This document shows positions 20,559 to 31,759 of a stretch of DNA of 64,000 nucleotides, piece by piece. The stretch spans positions 38,930,338 through 38,994,337 of the forward strand of contig NC_133336.1 of assembly GCF_042186555.1 (NCBI RefSeq), in the 5' to 3' direction. This stretch comes from Aquarana catesbeiana. Its lineage: Eukaryota > Chordata > Amphibia > Anura > Ranidae. Below the pieces are notes generated by a model, which saw only the letters and a list, made by a program, of their open reading frames with translations, did no database searches and had not been told where the DNA came from. The stretch's first letter is position 1. The number at the start of each line of letters is the position of its first letter. A program made the position numbers and the translations under genes.

Positions 20559-20860
20559 AGGGGTTGTAAACACTCAAGGTTTTTCACCTTAAATGCATTC
20601 TATGTATTAAGGTGAAAAACCTTCTGAAGCCCCCCCAGAGCCCCCCTTTTACTTACCTGAACCCGATCATTCCAGCCACCAGGGACGAGCACAGCAGCTC
20701 CAGCCGCTGTCTCGGGTCCTCACTGGACAGATTGATAGCAGCGGGAGCCACTGGCTCCCGCTGCTGTCAATCAAATCCAAGAACGCGGGGGGGGCCAAGT
20801 CCTGCTGTCTGTGTCAATGGATGAGCCCGCACGAGAACCCCCATGGAATATGGCTCTGTA
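20559..20860. mobile_element. TTAA-type MITE, third family, left part
   Basis: TTAA at 20555-20558 is followed by AGGGGTTGTAAACACTC. Two hairpins follow (AAGGTTTTTCACCTTAA with its inverse, and GCAGCGGGAGCCACTGGCTC with its inverse), then a GC-rich stretch. The right end is missing here; the segment 35057-35168 looks like the other end of the same family, from memory of frog repeats. Confidence 0.5.
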
Positions 20861-22002
20861 GATGGGGGAATTGAGCATTTTGGTAGAAGGAAAGAAAATT
20901 GTATCGCCTATGGCCTGCTTGAGACTGAAGGGACTGTCACCTAAGAAGGGAGGTGTGGCCTTCATCTGCGTCATCCAGCAGTCTGAGTATTCTGATCTGT
21001 CCTGCTATTCAAATCTATTTCCCAGAACAGACGTTGACAGAGCCTGGTGCTCTTTCTTGGAGCTTGCAACTTGCCAGATATAAGCGGAAAATATAAATAT
21101 TTTATGCAAAATAGCTAACCGCCTATGCAGAAATAGTAATATATATATATTTTTAGTGCTGAACATAATAAAGTCATAAGGAAGCTATAAACACGATGCA
21201 ATTTCTTTAAGAAAACTAGTATGTGTTGCTATGTTACCATGGGAAGAAAAGCTATCATCATTACATGGAAAGATGGTTATCCTGCCATTTTCCACCCTCT
21301 TCATCTTGAATCCACAGGCTACTAACTGCCCACGCTTATTACGTTCTACCAGCCAGAAAGGCTGAGCAGCTTCTTTTGTTCTTGTGACAGCAGCCGGACT
21401 CTGTGCTTGCGCGTGTTGTAACTTATCATTTTCCGACAACAGAGCAAACAAGAAGGAACAGAAGAAGGCAAGCCAAGCTGCAAGTGAACTTTGTGGCATG
21501 TCGGATGCAGCAATACTGCCTTGGGAGCAAAAGAATTTAGATATACATAGCGAGCACTTTCACACCCTCGTCATAAATAACAAAAAAACAAGGGTCCTCT
21601 GAGATGTGCGGAGAAAGATTCATTTTGTTCCTCTTCTTCCAATATGCATTATATCAAAAATATTCCTGTCAGAAGTTGGTACTCGCCTGATCCAATAACT
21701 CACCAGATGGCATCCTCTTAACAAGCCCGCATTTCTGTGACACAATAGTGAAGACTGTAATAAATTGGTCTTTCCTGTGACTGAGCAGCAACTTCTATCA
21801 AGCAGCACCACTTCGCAAAGGACTCATTAATAGAGAAACTCCATTTTTTTTTTTTTTGGTAATAATAATAGTATTTATTATCATCATTAACATCATCATC
21901 ATAATAAAATCATTGTTTGATATATATTACTTTACTATCTTTTTACTATATTACTTTATATTATATTACTAATATATAATTTTTTTTTGTTATTATTTCA
22001 TT
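20861..22002. other. Unassigned DNA
   Basis: No recognisable gene. A minus-strand frame at 21185-21499 has a hydrophobic start but no domain. ATT-rich sequence fills 21840-22000. Confidence 0.4.
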
Positions 22003-22006
22003 TTAA

Positions 22007-23170
22007 CCACTTCAATACCGGGCACTTATACACCTTCCTGCGCAGACCAATTTTCAGCTTTCAGCGCTGTCGCACTTTGAATGATAATTGTGCGGTCATG
22101 CAACACTGTACCCAAACTAAATTTTTATCATTTTGCTCCCACAAATACAGCTTTCTTTTGGTGGTATTTGATCATCTTTGGGATTTTTATTTTCTGCTAA
22201 ACAAATTTAAAAATGACCGAAAATTTTGAAAAAAAAAACATTTTTTTGTTTCTGTTAGAAAACTTTGTAAATAAGCAAGTTTTCTCCTTCACTGATGGGC
22301 ACTGATGGGGCTGCACTGACAGGCACCGATAAGGCGGCACTGATGGGCACCGATGAGGTGGCACCAATGAGGTGGCACTGATGGGCACCGATGATGGGCA
22401 CTAATATGCGGCACTGATGGGGCACTGATAGGCGGCACTGATAGGTGGCACTGATATGTAGCACTGATGGGTACACATAGGTGGCACTGATGGGTACTCA
22501 AAGGTGGCATGGATGGGCACTGATAGGTGGCACGGATGGGCACTGATAGGCAGCATGGATGGACACTGATAGGTGGCACAGATGGGCACTGATAGATGGC
22601 ACGGATAGGCATGGATGGGCACTGATAGGTGGCACTGATGTACATTAACAGATGGTACTGATGGATGCCAATCAGTGCCAAAACAATAATGCCTGCCAAT
22701 CAGTGATGCCCATTGTGGGCACTGATTGGCATCCTTTGTGGGCACTGATTGGCATTTCTGGTGGCCATGTGTGGCATACCTGGTGGTGACTGGTGGTGGA
22801 CATCCCTGGTGGTCCAGTGTCGCATCCTCGGGGGGGCTGCACAATCAGCACAGGACCCCCCCGTCAGAAGAGCAGCCGATTGGCTCTCCCCTACTCGCAT
22901 CTGACAGACGCGACTGAGAAAAAGCCGATCAATGGCTCTTCCTGTTTACATCGTGATCAGCCGTGATTGGACACGGCTGATCACGTGGTAAAGAGTCTCT
23001 GTTAGAGACTCTTTACCTACATCGGAGTTGCGGTGTGTCAGACTGACACACCACAACAACGATCGCCGCGATGCGCACCCTTGATATCCTAGCGACGTCA
23101 TATGACGTCCGGTCAGGATATTGCAACCACTTTGCCAACGTCATATTGCTATATGGCGAGCGGCAAGTGG
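22007..23170 (+). mobile_element. TTAA-flanked non-autonomous DNA transposon, copy C
   Basis: TTAA at 22003-22006 and 23171-23174 flank inverted ends CCACTTCAATACCGG and GAGCGGCAAGTGG. The first 250 bp match copy A (CAATTTTCAGCTTTCAGCGC, CTTTCTTTTGGTGGTATTTG) and are followed by the same kind of minisatellite. The last 250 bp hold GATCAGCCGTGATTGG-type palindromes. No protein is encoded. Confidence 0.85.
22296..22760. repeat. Minisatellite with GGCACTGATGGGCACTGATA-type units
   Basis: About twenty variant units. It has the same core and the same position within the element as the array at 1631-2250. Open frames across it are artefacts. Confidence 0.9.
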
Positions 23171-23174
23171 TTAA

Positions 23175-23860
23175 TTACATCCACATACAAAAACGAATTC
23201 CGTAGATTCAACATGATTACATTTAGTGTATATGTTTTACATTCCTCCCATGAATCCTCTGCGCCCCCACCTCTCCATTCATCCCGATGCATCCCATTAT
23301 CTAAATTTTCTCCCAGTTCTCCCAGTTCTCCCACTTTGCCCTGTCTTATCCTTCTACAACCTCCACATATCTTGTTGTCTTCTTAAACGCCTTCCAATCT
23401 TTCCATCTATTTATAATTCCCTCTATTCCCTCCTCTCCACAGTATCTGAAATATTCCATATTATATGTCTCTTCTACCCTTCCGAACCAATCTTTTATTG
23501 TAGGGCTTTCTGTTTCTTGCCTGTATCTTGGTATCTGACTTTTGGTGGCATTGATTAGGTGAGGTATCACAGATTCTTCATATTGTTTTATTGAACTTTC
23601 TATCCCATGAAACAAGCACGTCCAAGGTTCTTCCAATATCTCTCTTTTGGCAATTTCTTTTATTAACTGTAAGATCTTTTTCCAATGACTTTTTATTTTT
23701 GGCCAATTCCACCATAAATGTGCCATCGTTCCCTCTACTTAACTTTACATCCCCGCCAATAATATGGTGATTTCCTTGTTTGATATTTACTTATTCTGTC
23801 TGGGGTTATATACCACCTTGTAAGGTATTTATAGGCCTTACAAGGAAACTCCATTTTTAT
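23175..23860 (-). pseudogene. L1/Tx1-like LINE ORF2 C-terminal fragment
   Basis: Minus-strand translation gives WYITPDRISKY near 23810, then in another frame HLWWNWPKIKSHWKKILQLI and FRYCGEEGIEGI near the end. This is typical of the region after the reverse transcriptase of L1/Tx1 ORF2. A frameshift lies near 23720 and the 3' untranslated part runs into the TTAA element at 23170. The reverse transcriptase and endonuclease parts are absent. It faces a second L1-like fragment at 23930. Confidence 0.65.
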
Positions 23861-23929
23861 AGAAAACTATTATAACATTTGTTACTAGCTATTTAGATTT
23901 GAAAGTGGAACGCACCTACCCCTGTGTAG

Positions 23930-25215
23930 ATAATAATGAAAAAGCCAAATGCAGAAGATTGACACAGTAAAGGACTGGAGGAGAAGTGGAATAAAGTTTG
24001 TCTCCCAATTATATACAAATGGATCCCTGAAGTCCTTTCAGGACTTAAGGGACCAATACGCCCTTTCAAACAAATCTTTCTTTAACTACCTACAAATTAG
24101 GCATGCTCTGAAGGAACAATTTAAAGAAAGGACTATGGAGTGGAGTGCAATTCCAGTACTTAAAGATTTGGTTAACAGCGAGACAGGGAAAGGCCTAATA
24201 TCAAAATTATATCTACACATTAATAAGAAGAAACTGAGTGAAACGGACCCCCCTTCATATAGGGAAAAATGGGAAAAAGAAGTGGGAAATATCACTGCAT
24301 CCCAGTGGAGTAGAATCTTGGAATTGGCTCCAACGGTTTCTTTGTCTCCTTCTCAAAGGATGTCACATCTGTTCCCGCTTTATAGAACTTACTATACCCC
24401 TCTAAAACCTTTCCGGTTTAGCCGCCGCTCTGATTCGAATTGCCCTAGATGCGGGGACTTAGAGGCAGACATGCTCCATATGTTTTGGAGATGTCCAAAA
24501 TTGTTTCGTTATTGGACGGGGGTGACAGAATACATTGACCGGGTTTTTTGGTACCTCCATCGAGAGGGAGGCAAAACGTTGCTTGCTGGGTTTGGTAGGG
24601 GGAGGGGGGAAGTTAGGAAGCAGGCAGATGGTGGCCTCAAGATGCTTATTCCAAGCAAGGAATTTGATTGCTCGGAGGTGGCAATCGGTGACACCCCCCT
24701 CCAGAGAGGAATGGGTTAACATCATGAACACTGTTACGGTATACATAAGGCAGAGCGCACTCTGGAAATACAATTTGATTTGGAAACCTTGGTGGGATGC
24801 AAGTGAAAATGATACATAAAAACCTAGATACCTGGTAAAAATATTGAGTGAGAAATGATTTAATAGAGAATAGCCCCTTGTGAGTTTGAGGTACGATTGG
24901 TTGGGCGAAAGGAGTGGTATGAGTGTATAGGTTAGGTATTTTGGTTGGATGATAGGTTAGTGCTCAATAACATAACAGACAGTCCTCCCCCTAGGCCGTC
25001 AGACCTCCCCTTGGTTATTAGGTTTTATTGTCCTTGAATTAAATCAACTTTTTTTTTTTTTCTTTTTTTTTTTTTCTCTCCCTTTGGGTGGTCTGAATAG
25101 GAGAGGGAAATAATATCTTGGAGACATGTCTGATTGTTATTTGTATGTATCTTTATCTTTTTTAACTTTGTTGGATTTAAGAAAATCTTGAATAAAGAAA
25201 TGGAAAGTAAAAAAA
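23930..25215 (+). pseudogene. L1/Tx1-like LINE 3' portion, 5'-truncated
   Basis: A 256-codon frame (23949-24719) carries the C-terminal part of ORF2: LYTNGSLKSFQDLRDQYALS, CPRCGDLEADMLHMFWRCP with its Cys/His knuckle, and FRYWTGVTEYI. A frameshift near 24600 moves the remainder (ARNLIARRW, SALWKYNLIWKPWW) to another frame ending at 24819. About 380 bp of 3' untranslated sequence follow, ending near the AATAAAGAAATGGAAAG string at 25190. The 5' truncation is typical of target-primed reverse transcription. It was an autonomous retrotransposon; this copy is dead. Confidence 0.7.
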
Positions 25216-25363
25216 TAATGAAAAAGCCGTTTTGGTTGCAATACTTATCTGTAATCCAGAGCTGTCCCCAGCAGTAATGCTTTTCTGCCATTAGGTGCCC
25301 TCAGTCTTCCAGTTAGAAGGATATCCAGCATCATTCAACCCACTTCCCCTGAGCCCCCCAAGT
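25216..25363. other. Unassigned spacer
   Basis: Short unremarkable stretch between the LINE tail and the hAT MITE. Confidence 0.4.
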
Positions 25364-25371
25364 CTGTAGAG

Positions 25372-25852
25372 CAAGGGTCTCCATACTTTCAAAAAAAGGG
25401 GGGGGGGGTCATTTACTGTTCTTCAGACCTTAGGGGGGCCGCACTGAGGTCAGTGGGAGTAAAAAATGTCCCCGCGTTAATGAGAAAAAAACAATACCTC
25501 AGGCTTGGTGGTCAGTGGGAGCAAAAATAATTACCTAGCACCTGTGGTCAGTAGAAGGATAATTGCCCCATCATTGATATTGGTGGGAAGAATAGTGCGC
25601 TATCATTGGTGCCAGTGGAAGGAATAGTGCCCTACTGTTGGTGTCAGTGGGAGACATACTGTCCCATCCTTGGTGTCAGTATGAGGTATTACGCCCCACT
25701 GTTGGTGTCAGTGGAAGCACTGGTTTCTCAGTGTTGGTGTCAGCAGAAGGAATAGTGCCTTGTAACAATTGGAGGAACAGTGCCCCAAGGGCCGGATGAA
25801 GGCAAGCAAAGGGCCGCATCCGGCCCATGGTAGGCCACTGTTTTGACCACTG
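25372..25852. mobile_element. hAT-type MITE with 8-bp duplication
   Basis: CTGTAGAG at 25364-25371 and 25853-25860 flank ends CAAGGGTCTCCATACTTTC and GGCCACTGTTTTGACCACTG, which are loosely inverted in the style of hAT termini. The interior has about six variant copies of a unit of about 40 bp (GGTGTCAGTGGGAG, AATAGTGCCC). No protein is encoded. Confidence 0.75.
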
Positions 25853-26094
25853 CTGTAGAGCATTAGAAGGATGAGAGTGCCACAAAACGTAATTCCATCA
25901 TACACAATTTATTTCTCATGTTTTGCAAAAAAAAAATGTTCTACAGTCTATTACAGGGACTCTTTTGGGTACCTAAATTGACAGAGAGCTGCCTTTGAAG
26001 TTAGATTTTTACTCATGATTTCTTTACCTGGAAACCAACCCTCTGCCAACGTATACCTACTTCTAAGCCCAAAGTTGTCATTGCCCCACTCTCA

Positions 26095-26400
26095 AGAGAA
26101 GGGGTCTCCAAATTATGGTCCATGGGCCAAATCTAGCTAGCCTACTGCAAGATTTTATCCAGCCGCCTTGTGTAAGAGGGAACCCCAATGGAGACTCTGA
26201 TGTAAGAGGAAACTGAAGAGGTTCTCTGATGGGGACCCTAATGTAAGGGGGCCTCTGATGGAGACCCCAATATAAAGTGGGACTCTGATGTAAAGGGAAC
26301 TTTGATGGAGACCCTGATGTAAGGAGGGACAATAATGGGGACCCTGATGTGATGGGGGGGAGGGGGGCTCTGATGGGCTCAGGTTTGTGTGGTAAGGAGA
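26095..26400. repeat. Minisatellite preceded by a hAT-like end
   Basis: GGGGTCTCCAAATTATGG at 26101 resembles a hAT terminus. It is followed by ten or so variant units of CTCTGATGGAGACCCTGATG up to about 26390. No matching right terminus was found. Confidence 0.6.
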
Positions 26401-26445
26401 GCCCCCAAAAATCAAGTCTGCACTGTATTGCGACTCCTAATTGCT

Positions 26446-27234
26446 CAAAGCGGAACTTTAGTCATTTTTTAAACTTTCCATCTATTAAATCTTCTGCCCT
26501 TGTTGTTTTAACTCTGCCAGTAAATACCTTATACAGCCCACTTCCTGTTCCTTGTCTGGTCATTAGCCTAGGCTTATGATATCATGCACAGCACTCTCTC
26601 TCACTCTGGTGAGAGTTTGCCAGGAAGCAGGGTTGCCAACCTCCTGCAGCATTTTTTACTGACAAAACATGGAAAATTTACTGGCGGAGCACATTTTTTT
26701 TACAGGCGACCTGAGAAATGACAGAACTCCTATTGAAAACTAACACAGTGAATATTTGAACAGTATAAACATGATACGTTAACACTGAGAATAACTATAA
26801 CGAAGTAAATTGCTTGATTTACATTTAAAAACTCAACACAGCATGAAATTATCAGCCCCTGATATTTACTGGCCGTTGTAAAAAAATTCACAGATTTTTA
26901 CAAATGGTCAGTAAATTTACTGGCGGTTGGAAACCCTGCCAGGAAGGGAGCGGGAATGAGTAATAAGAGGGCCAATCAGAGCTCCAGGGCTGCAGAGCTT
27001 GAGGCGTGCCTCTTGTGTGTCTGTGTAAATCCAGGAAGTGAACAGACAGCTTCAGCTGCCCATAGTTAAAATGGTTCCAGTCAAACTTAGTGGAGGGAGA
27101 TTTCTGCAGCATATTTAGCAAGTACAAAATCACAGTATATATAAAATAATATGCAAAGTGGTTGGAGGGAAGCTTCAGAATGGCAAAGATGTTTTTATTA
27201 CAAACTATGTGAGCAGACTGCAGTTCCTCTTTAA
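26446..27234. mobile_element. TTAA-type MITE, second family, copy 2
   Basis: The body matches 17896-18390. The left end is AAAGCGGAACTTTAGTC, with its TTAA decayed to CTCA. The right end is GACTGCAGTTCCTC followed by TTTAA. A hAT-type MITE (26628-26938) interrupts it, and removing that insert restores collinearity with copy 1. Confidence 0.8.
26628..26938. mobile_element. Nested hAT-type MITE with exact 8-bp duplication
   Basis: CCAGGAAG at 26620-26627 and 26939-26946 flank ends CAGGGTTGCCAACC and GGTTGGAAACCCTG. The 311-bp AT-rich body encodes nothing. Copy 1 of the host MITE (18090-18110) shows the empty site with a single TTTGCCAGGAAGGGAG. Confidence 0.88.
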
Positions 27235-27283
27235 CAACATTCTCATGCTACAGGCATCACATTTTTGACAGGTTATTCACTAA

Positions 27284-27717
27284 TGCCCCGTACACATGGT
27301 CGGACATTGATCGGACATTCCGACAAAAAAATCCTAGGATTTTTTCCGACGGATGTTGGCTCAAACTTGTCTTGCATACACACGGTCACACAAAGTTGTC
27401 GGAAAATCCAATCATTCTGAACGCGGTGACGTAAAACACGTACGTCGGGACTATAAACGGGGCAGTAGCCAATAGCTTTCATCTCTTAATTTATTCTGAG
27501 CATGCGTGGCACTTTGTGCGTCGGATTTGTGTACACACGATCGTAATTTCCGACAACTGATTTTGTTGTCGGAAAATTTTATAGCCTGCTCTCAAACTTT
27601 GTGTGTCGGAAAATCCGATGGAAAATGTGTGATGGAGCCCACACACTGTCGGACTTTCCGACAACAAGGTCCTATCACACATTTTCCGTCGGAAAATCCG
27701 ACCGTGTGTACGGGGCA
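27284..27717. mobile_element. Harbinger-type MITE
   Basis: Flanked by TAA at 27281-27283 and 27718-27720. Ends are TGCCCCGTACACATGGTCGG and CCGTGTGTACGGGGCA. Internal words such as CGGATGTTGGCTCAAAC and GAGCATGCGTGGCACTTTG recur, inverted, at 56207-56642 and 57692-58113. Confidence 0.88.
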
Positions 27718-27720
27718 TAA

Positions 27721-28227
27721 GACTTTTAAAGGGATGCAGTTGCTGCAGTATATTTGTATATAGCATGGAGTTTGCTCAGGGAAAGATTTCCTATTCAGAA
27801 ATACATAATTTATCACGATTTAACGATCCTCCCCGGGTGAACTATATAAATTACAAGATTTTTAGCAATGTATAGACTTTTAGATTTCTGCCTTCGAGCC
27901 ATGGAAGCTGAAGTTGATCTCAATTGTATCAGTTTTGGATAGCATGGGAAATGATTAGAACCTCCATCAAGTTTTGGCTTCTGTCTGAGTCCCTGTTGTC
28001 CTTGAGTCCCTATTTAACCTCACCAAGGCTAAAAGTAACAACCCAAAAATTAGAATTTTCACCAAAAAAATAACGAAGGTGGGAATCTTCTGATGGAGAC
28101 ACTTGTTCTGTTGACAACTGTGTAAGAACAACTTTTGGCTCATTCACCAACCCTGAGTGCAAATTTGATGGGACCCAATCTTCAAACAAAGAAAGCTGCA
28201 ACTTGGTCACATAGGGGCCTTTACGAC
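27721..28227. other. Unassigned DNA
   Basis: A minus-strand frame at 28010-28246 (SLFEDWVPSNLHSGL) has no recognisable domain and overlaps the MITE end. Nothing else is seen. Confidence 0.4.
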
Positions 28228-28230
28228 TAA

Positions 28231-28654
28231 TGCCCCGTACACACAAGCGGAATTTCCGTCTGAAAAATCTTGGATGGTTTCTCCGACGGAATTCCGCTCA
28301 AGCTTGCCTTGCATACACACGGTCACACAAAAGTTCGCTGAACTTTCGACCGTCAAGAACGCGGTGATGTATAACACTACGAGGAGCCGAGAAAATGAAG
28401 TTCAATGCTTTCGAGCATGCGTCGAATTGTTTCCGAGCATGCGTGATTTTTTGCGCATCCAAATTGCATACAGACGATCGCATTTTCGTATAGGAACTTT
28501 TCCCAACTGAAAAATAAAGAACATGCTCTCAATCTTTTGCTGGCTGGAATTCCGCCAGCAAAAGTCCGATGGAGCATACACACGGTCGCATTTTCCAACC
28601 AAAAGCTCTCATCGGAGTTTTGTTGGCGGCATTTCCGATCATGTGTACGCGGCC
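28231..28654. mobile_element. Harbinger-type MITE, second subfamily
   Basis: TAA at 28228-28230 precedes TGCCCCGTACACACAAGCGG. The right end ATGTGTACGCGGCC is followed by TTA. It shares GACCGTCAAGAACGCGGTGA and CTTTTGCTGGCTGGAATTCC with 29167-29690. Confidence 0.8.
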
Positions 28655-28657
28655 TTA

Positions 28658-29163
28658 GCCCCATTTGGGCAGAAGAAAGGGAGCACGATCCGTGGAAGAG
28701 TTATGAGCTTTTTGTTGTTGTTGTTGTTGTGTATGCATTTAATTGCCAATAAAGCTTTTTGAAGTTTTGAGAAAAATGTGATTGAGGTTTGACTTTCTTC
28801 ATTTCATTTTTATGGGTCCAAAAAGTAAGTCCTAACTGGTTGCCACAAGTGACTGCATTGTGCACTTTGTTCCTTGCACTGTTTTTTGGGGTAAAGCTAA
28901 TAGCATTCCCAAGTAGATCATCAAAACCGAAGTTGACGGTGGTAAATGAGATCTATGAAAAGGAAATAGAATCTTAAACTGGAGACACAATAGTAGAATA
29001 TTGTTGGAAAATGTTAATTTTGTTAGGGTGTCAAATTGCAGTTTGTTTTGACATAGTGATGAGAAAATTCAAAGGAGTAGGATGGAAGATGTTCTCCAAA
29101 AAAAAGAATTTGATTTGTGAATGTGGCTTTTGTTCTTTGTACATCTAAAGCTAAAAATAGCTC
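28658..29163. other. Unassigned DNA between two related MITEs
   Basis: Holds a (TTG)n run near 28710 and AATAAAGC at 28749. It may be the body of an internally deleted Harbinger element whose ends are the flanking MITEs, but no protein match is seen. Confidence 0.35.
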
Positions 29164-29166
29164 TAA

Positions 29167-29690
29167 TGCACACGCACACACGAGCGGAATTTCCGTCGGA
29201 AAAATCTTGGATGGTTTTTTGGACAGAATTCTGCTCAAGCTTGCCTTGCATACACACAGTCACACAAAAGTTCTCTGAACTTTTGACCGTCAAGAACGCG
29301 GTGACCTACAACACTACGACGAGCCGAGAAAATGAAGTTCAATGCTTCCGAGCTTTCGGATAGTTTCTGAGCATGCGTGATTTTTTGCACGTCCAAATTG
29401 CATACAGACAATCGCATTTTCGGGTAGGAACTATTCCCGACCGAAAAATAGAGAACATGCCCTCAATCTTTTGCTGGCATGGAGCATACACACGGTCGTA
29501 TTTTCTGACCAAAAGCTCTCATCGGAGTTTTGCTGGCAGCATTTCCGATTGTGTGTACGTGGCATTAATCTTTTGCTGGCTGGAATTCCGCCAGCAAAAG
29601 TCCGATGGAGCATACACACGGTTGCATTTTCCGACCAAAGGCTCTCATCTGGGTTTTGCTGGCAGCATTTCCAATCGTGTGTACGTGGCA
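29167..29690. mobile_element. Harbinger-type MITE with tandemly duplicated right end
   Basis: TAA at 29164-29166 precedes the left end. The right terminus occurs twice, at 29467-29567 and 29571-29690, each ending GTGTGTACGTGGCA followed by TTA. The rest matches 28231-28654. Confidence 0.75.
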
Positions 29691-29865
29691 TTACTCTTCT
29701 GGGAAGGCTGTCCACAAGGTTTAGGAGTGTGTCTATGGGAATGTTTGACCATTCTTCCAGAAGTGCATTTGTAAGGTCAGGCACTGATGTTGGACAAGAA
29801 GGCCTGGCTCTCAGTCTCTGCTCTAATTCATCCCAAAGGTTGAGGTCAGGACAGGTCAAAATCAT
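29691..29865 (-). pseudogene. Tc1 transposase fragment, inverted
   Basis: The minus strand encodes LWDELEQRLRARPSCPTSVP followed by TNALLEEWSNIPIDTLLN, the C-terminal end of a Tc1-type transposase. The same region is encoded on the plus strand at 30531-30740, so two copies of one family lie head to head here. No start, catalytic site or terminus is present. Confidence 0.75.
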
Positions 29866-30818
29866 TTGGTGGAGGGGGGGATTATGTTGTGGGGTTGTTT
29901 TTCAGGGGTTGGGCTTGGCCCCTAGTTCCAGTGAAGAGAACTCTTAAAGAGGAAGAAAACCCTGATGGGTTTTACTTCCTCTGTTGTTCCCTGCAAAGTA
30001 AAAGCATAATGGGCTAGTACACATTGCATACTAGCCCATTATGTGCCACTTACCTGCAAACGAAGCCCGCAATGTCCCTGCTGGTGGCCGTGTCCATCTT
30101 CATCCCTCTTCCTTCCGGGGCTGTGGACTCCTTCTCCGTGACTGCCCGGAGTCATGTGACATCACTCCCGCTCATGCGCGCGGTAGCCAACGGTCACGGC
30201 ACGGGCCCTTTATAAATGGCATGATCATGCCCTTTCTTCAGTGTGCATGAGCAGATGCATATATGGTAAATATGTCCTAAACCGTGCACTTTTAGGAGAT
30301 TGTTTCAGTAGCTACAGGTAAGCCTAGGCTTAGCTGTAGGTAAAAGTGGTGTGTATGGGTTTACAACCACTTTAAAGGCGTCAGCAGCATACCAAGGCAT
30401 TTTGGACAATTTCATGCTCCCAACTTTATGGGAACAGTTTGGGGATGGCCCCAATATGACTGCGCACCAGTGCACAAAGCAAGGTCCATAAAGACATGGA
30501 AGAATGAGTTTGGGATGGAGGAACTTGACTGACCTCAACCCGATAGAACACCTTTGGAATGAATTAGAGCTGAGACTGTGAGCCAGACCTTCTCATGCAA
30601 CATCAGTGCCTGACCTCACAAATGCGCTTCTGGAAGAATGGTCAAACATTCCCATAGACACACTCCTAAACCTTGTGAACAGCCTTCCCAGAAGAGTTGA
30701 AGCTGTTATAGCTGCAAAGGGTGGGCCAACTCAATATTGAACCCTACGGACTAAAACTGGGGTGCCATTAAAGTTCATGTGTGTGTAAAGGTGTCCCAAT
30801 ACTTTTGGTAATATAGTG
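29866..30818 (+). pseudogene. Tc1 transposase 3' half, split by a TTAA MITE
   Basis: The plus-strand piece 29866-29943 (TTATGTTGTGGGGTTG onward) joins 30376-30818 once the MITE is removed. The last part reads LNPIEHLWNELELRL, a stop, then TSVPDLTNALLEEWSN and AAKGGPTQY. The piece ends with the Tc1 terminus CCAATACTTTTGGTAATATA. The catalytic Glu region is present; the first two catalytic residues and the DNA-binding domain are missing. Several stops mark it as dead. Confidence 0.75.
29948..30371. mobile_element. TTAA-flanked MITE inside a Tc1 fragment
   Basis: TTAA at 29944-29947 and 30372-30375 flank ends AGAGGAAGAAAACCC and GGGTTTACAACCACT. An internal hairpin ATAATGGGCTAGTACAC with its inverse lies near 30010-30042. 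No protein is encoded. Confidence 0.8.
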
Positions 30819-30829
30819 TATTGTAATGC

Positions 30830-31755
30830 ACATGCTCTAGGCACAAAACAAACCATGAGGGATTCCATTCAAGTAGCAAGTCAGGGAGGAAATTTGAAGT
30901 GTTTTTGAACAAAATTAGTTAACCAATGATGACAAGATGAATGCTGTGACAAATGAATTTTCTGAATTTCCTACGAACATTCATATAACCTTCTACTGGC
31001 GTACGGCCAGCTTTAGCTGCATAAGATTTGACCTTTATGACCCACCGGCAATAACTCTAATGATAATTTCATGGATAACTAACGGAAGGCATGTCATTAT
31101 TATTCTGCTTTGTTTCCTTCGCCTCCCTCTGTACACTATACATTGTAAGTCTGATAAATATTACATTCAATGCTGAAAATTTCAACAAATACATGAATTA
31201 AAAATAAAACATTAACAATCTACTTTATTCTGCAGTAGTCTTACGTCTGAAAAGAAGCAAAAAGATACAAAACAAAACGAGGTTTCAAGAGCAAATATTA
31301 AATGGATGGGTTTCTATGGCAAAAAAAATGATGTTTTTTTCCAACATATTTATGTTTTAAAGAGCAATAATATCTGTTGTATAACGTCAGTAAAATGTAC
31401 TTGCTCGCGCTTTTGCGTGGGATGAAAGGAGATAAAAACAAGTAAAACCAATTATTAAATCTAATATAAGCTTTAACATGTTAATGTCATTTCAAAAATT
31501 TTAAATCTGTAGCTGTTATTAAAGTAATACCCGGTTATAAACTTCTTGCATAATTTTTTTGTACCAAAAGAAAAATAAACTCAATAAACTTTTGTGTGTA
31601 ATTAAAAAAAAATTTTTTAAATAAATAAATAAAAAAAAAAAAAAAAAAGTAATACCCAGTGATCCTGCCATAGGGTCCTTGTTCAGGCATTTCCAGCTAT
31701 AGGGTGACAATGCTGTCCTTATCCCCATAAATGATTGTAACAAAACCCAAATAAA
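30830..31755. other. Unassigned AT-rich DNA
   Basis: No supported gene. A-runs lie near 31604-31648. Confidence 0.45.
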
Positions 31756-31759
31756 GAAT

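Noticed and set aside
21185..21499. Minus-strand frame of 104 codons with a hydrophobic start resembling a signal peptide
   Set aside because: No domain, no cleavage context beyond hydrophobicity, and nothing adjacent that supports transcription.
22255..22900. Similar open frames in the second minisatellite
   Set aside because: Same cause as above; no domain outside the array.
28010..28246. Minus-strand frame SLFEDWVPSNLHSG...
   Set aside because: Overlaps a MITE end and has no recognisable domain; could be a decayed transposon gene but cannot be supported.
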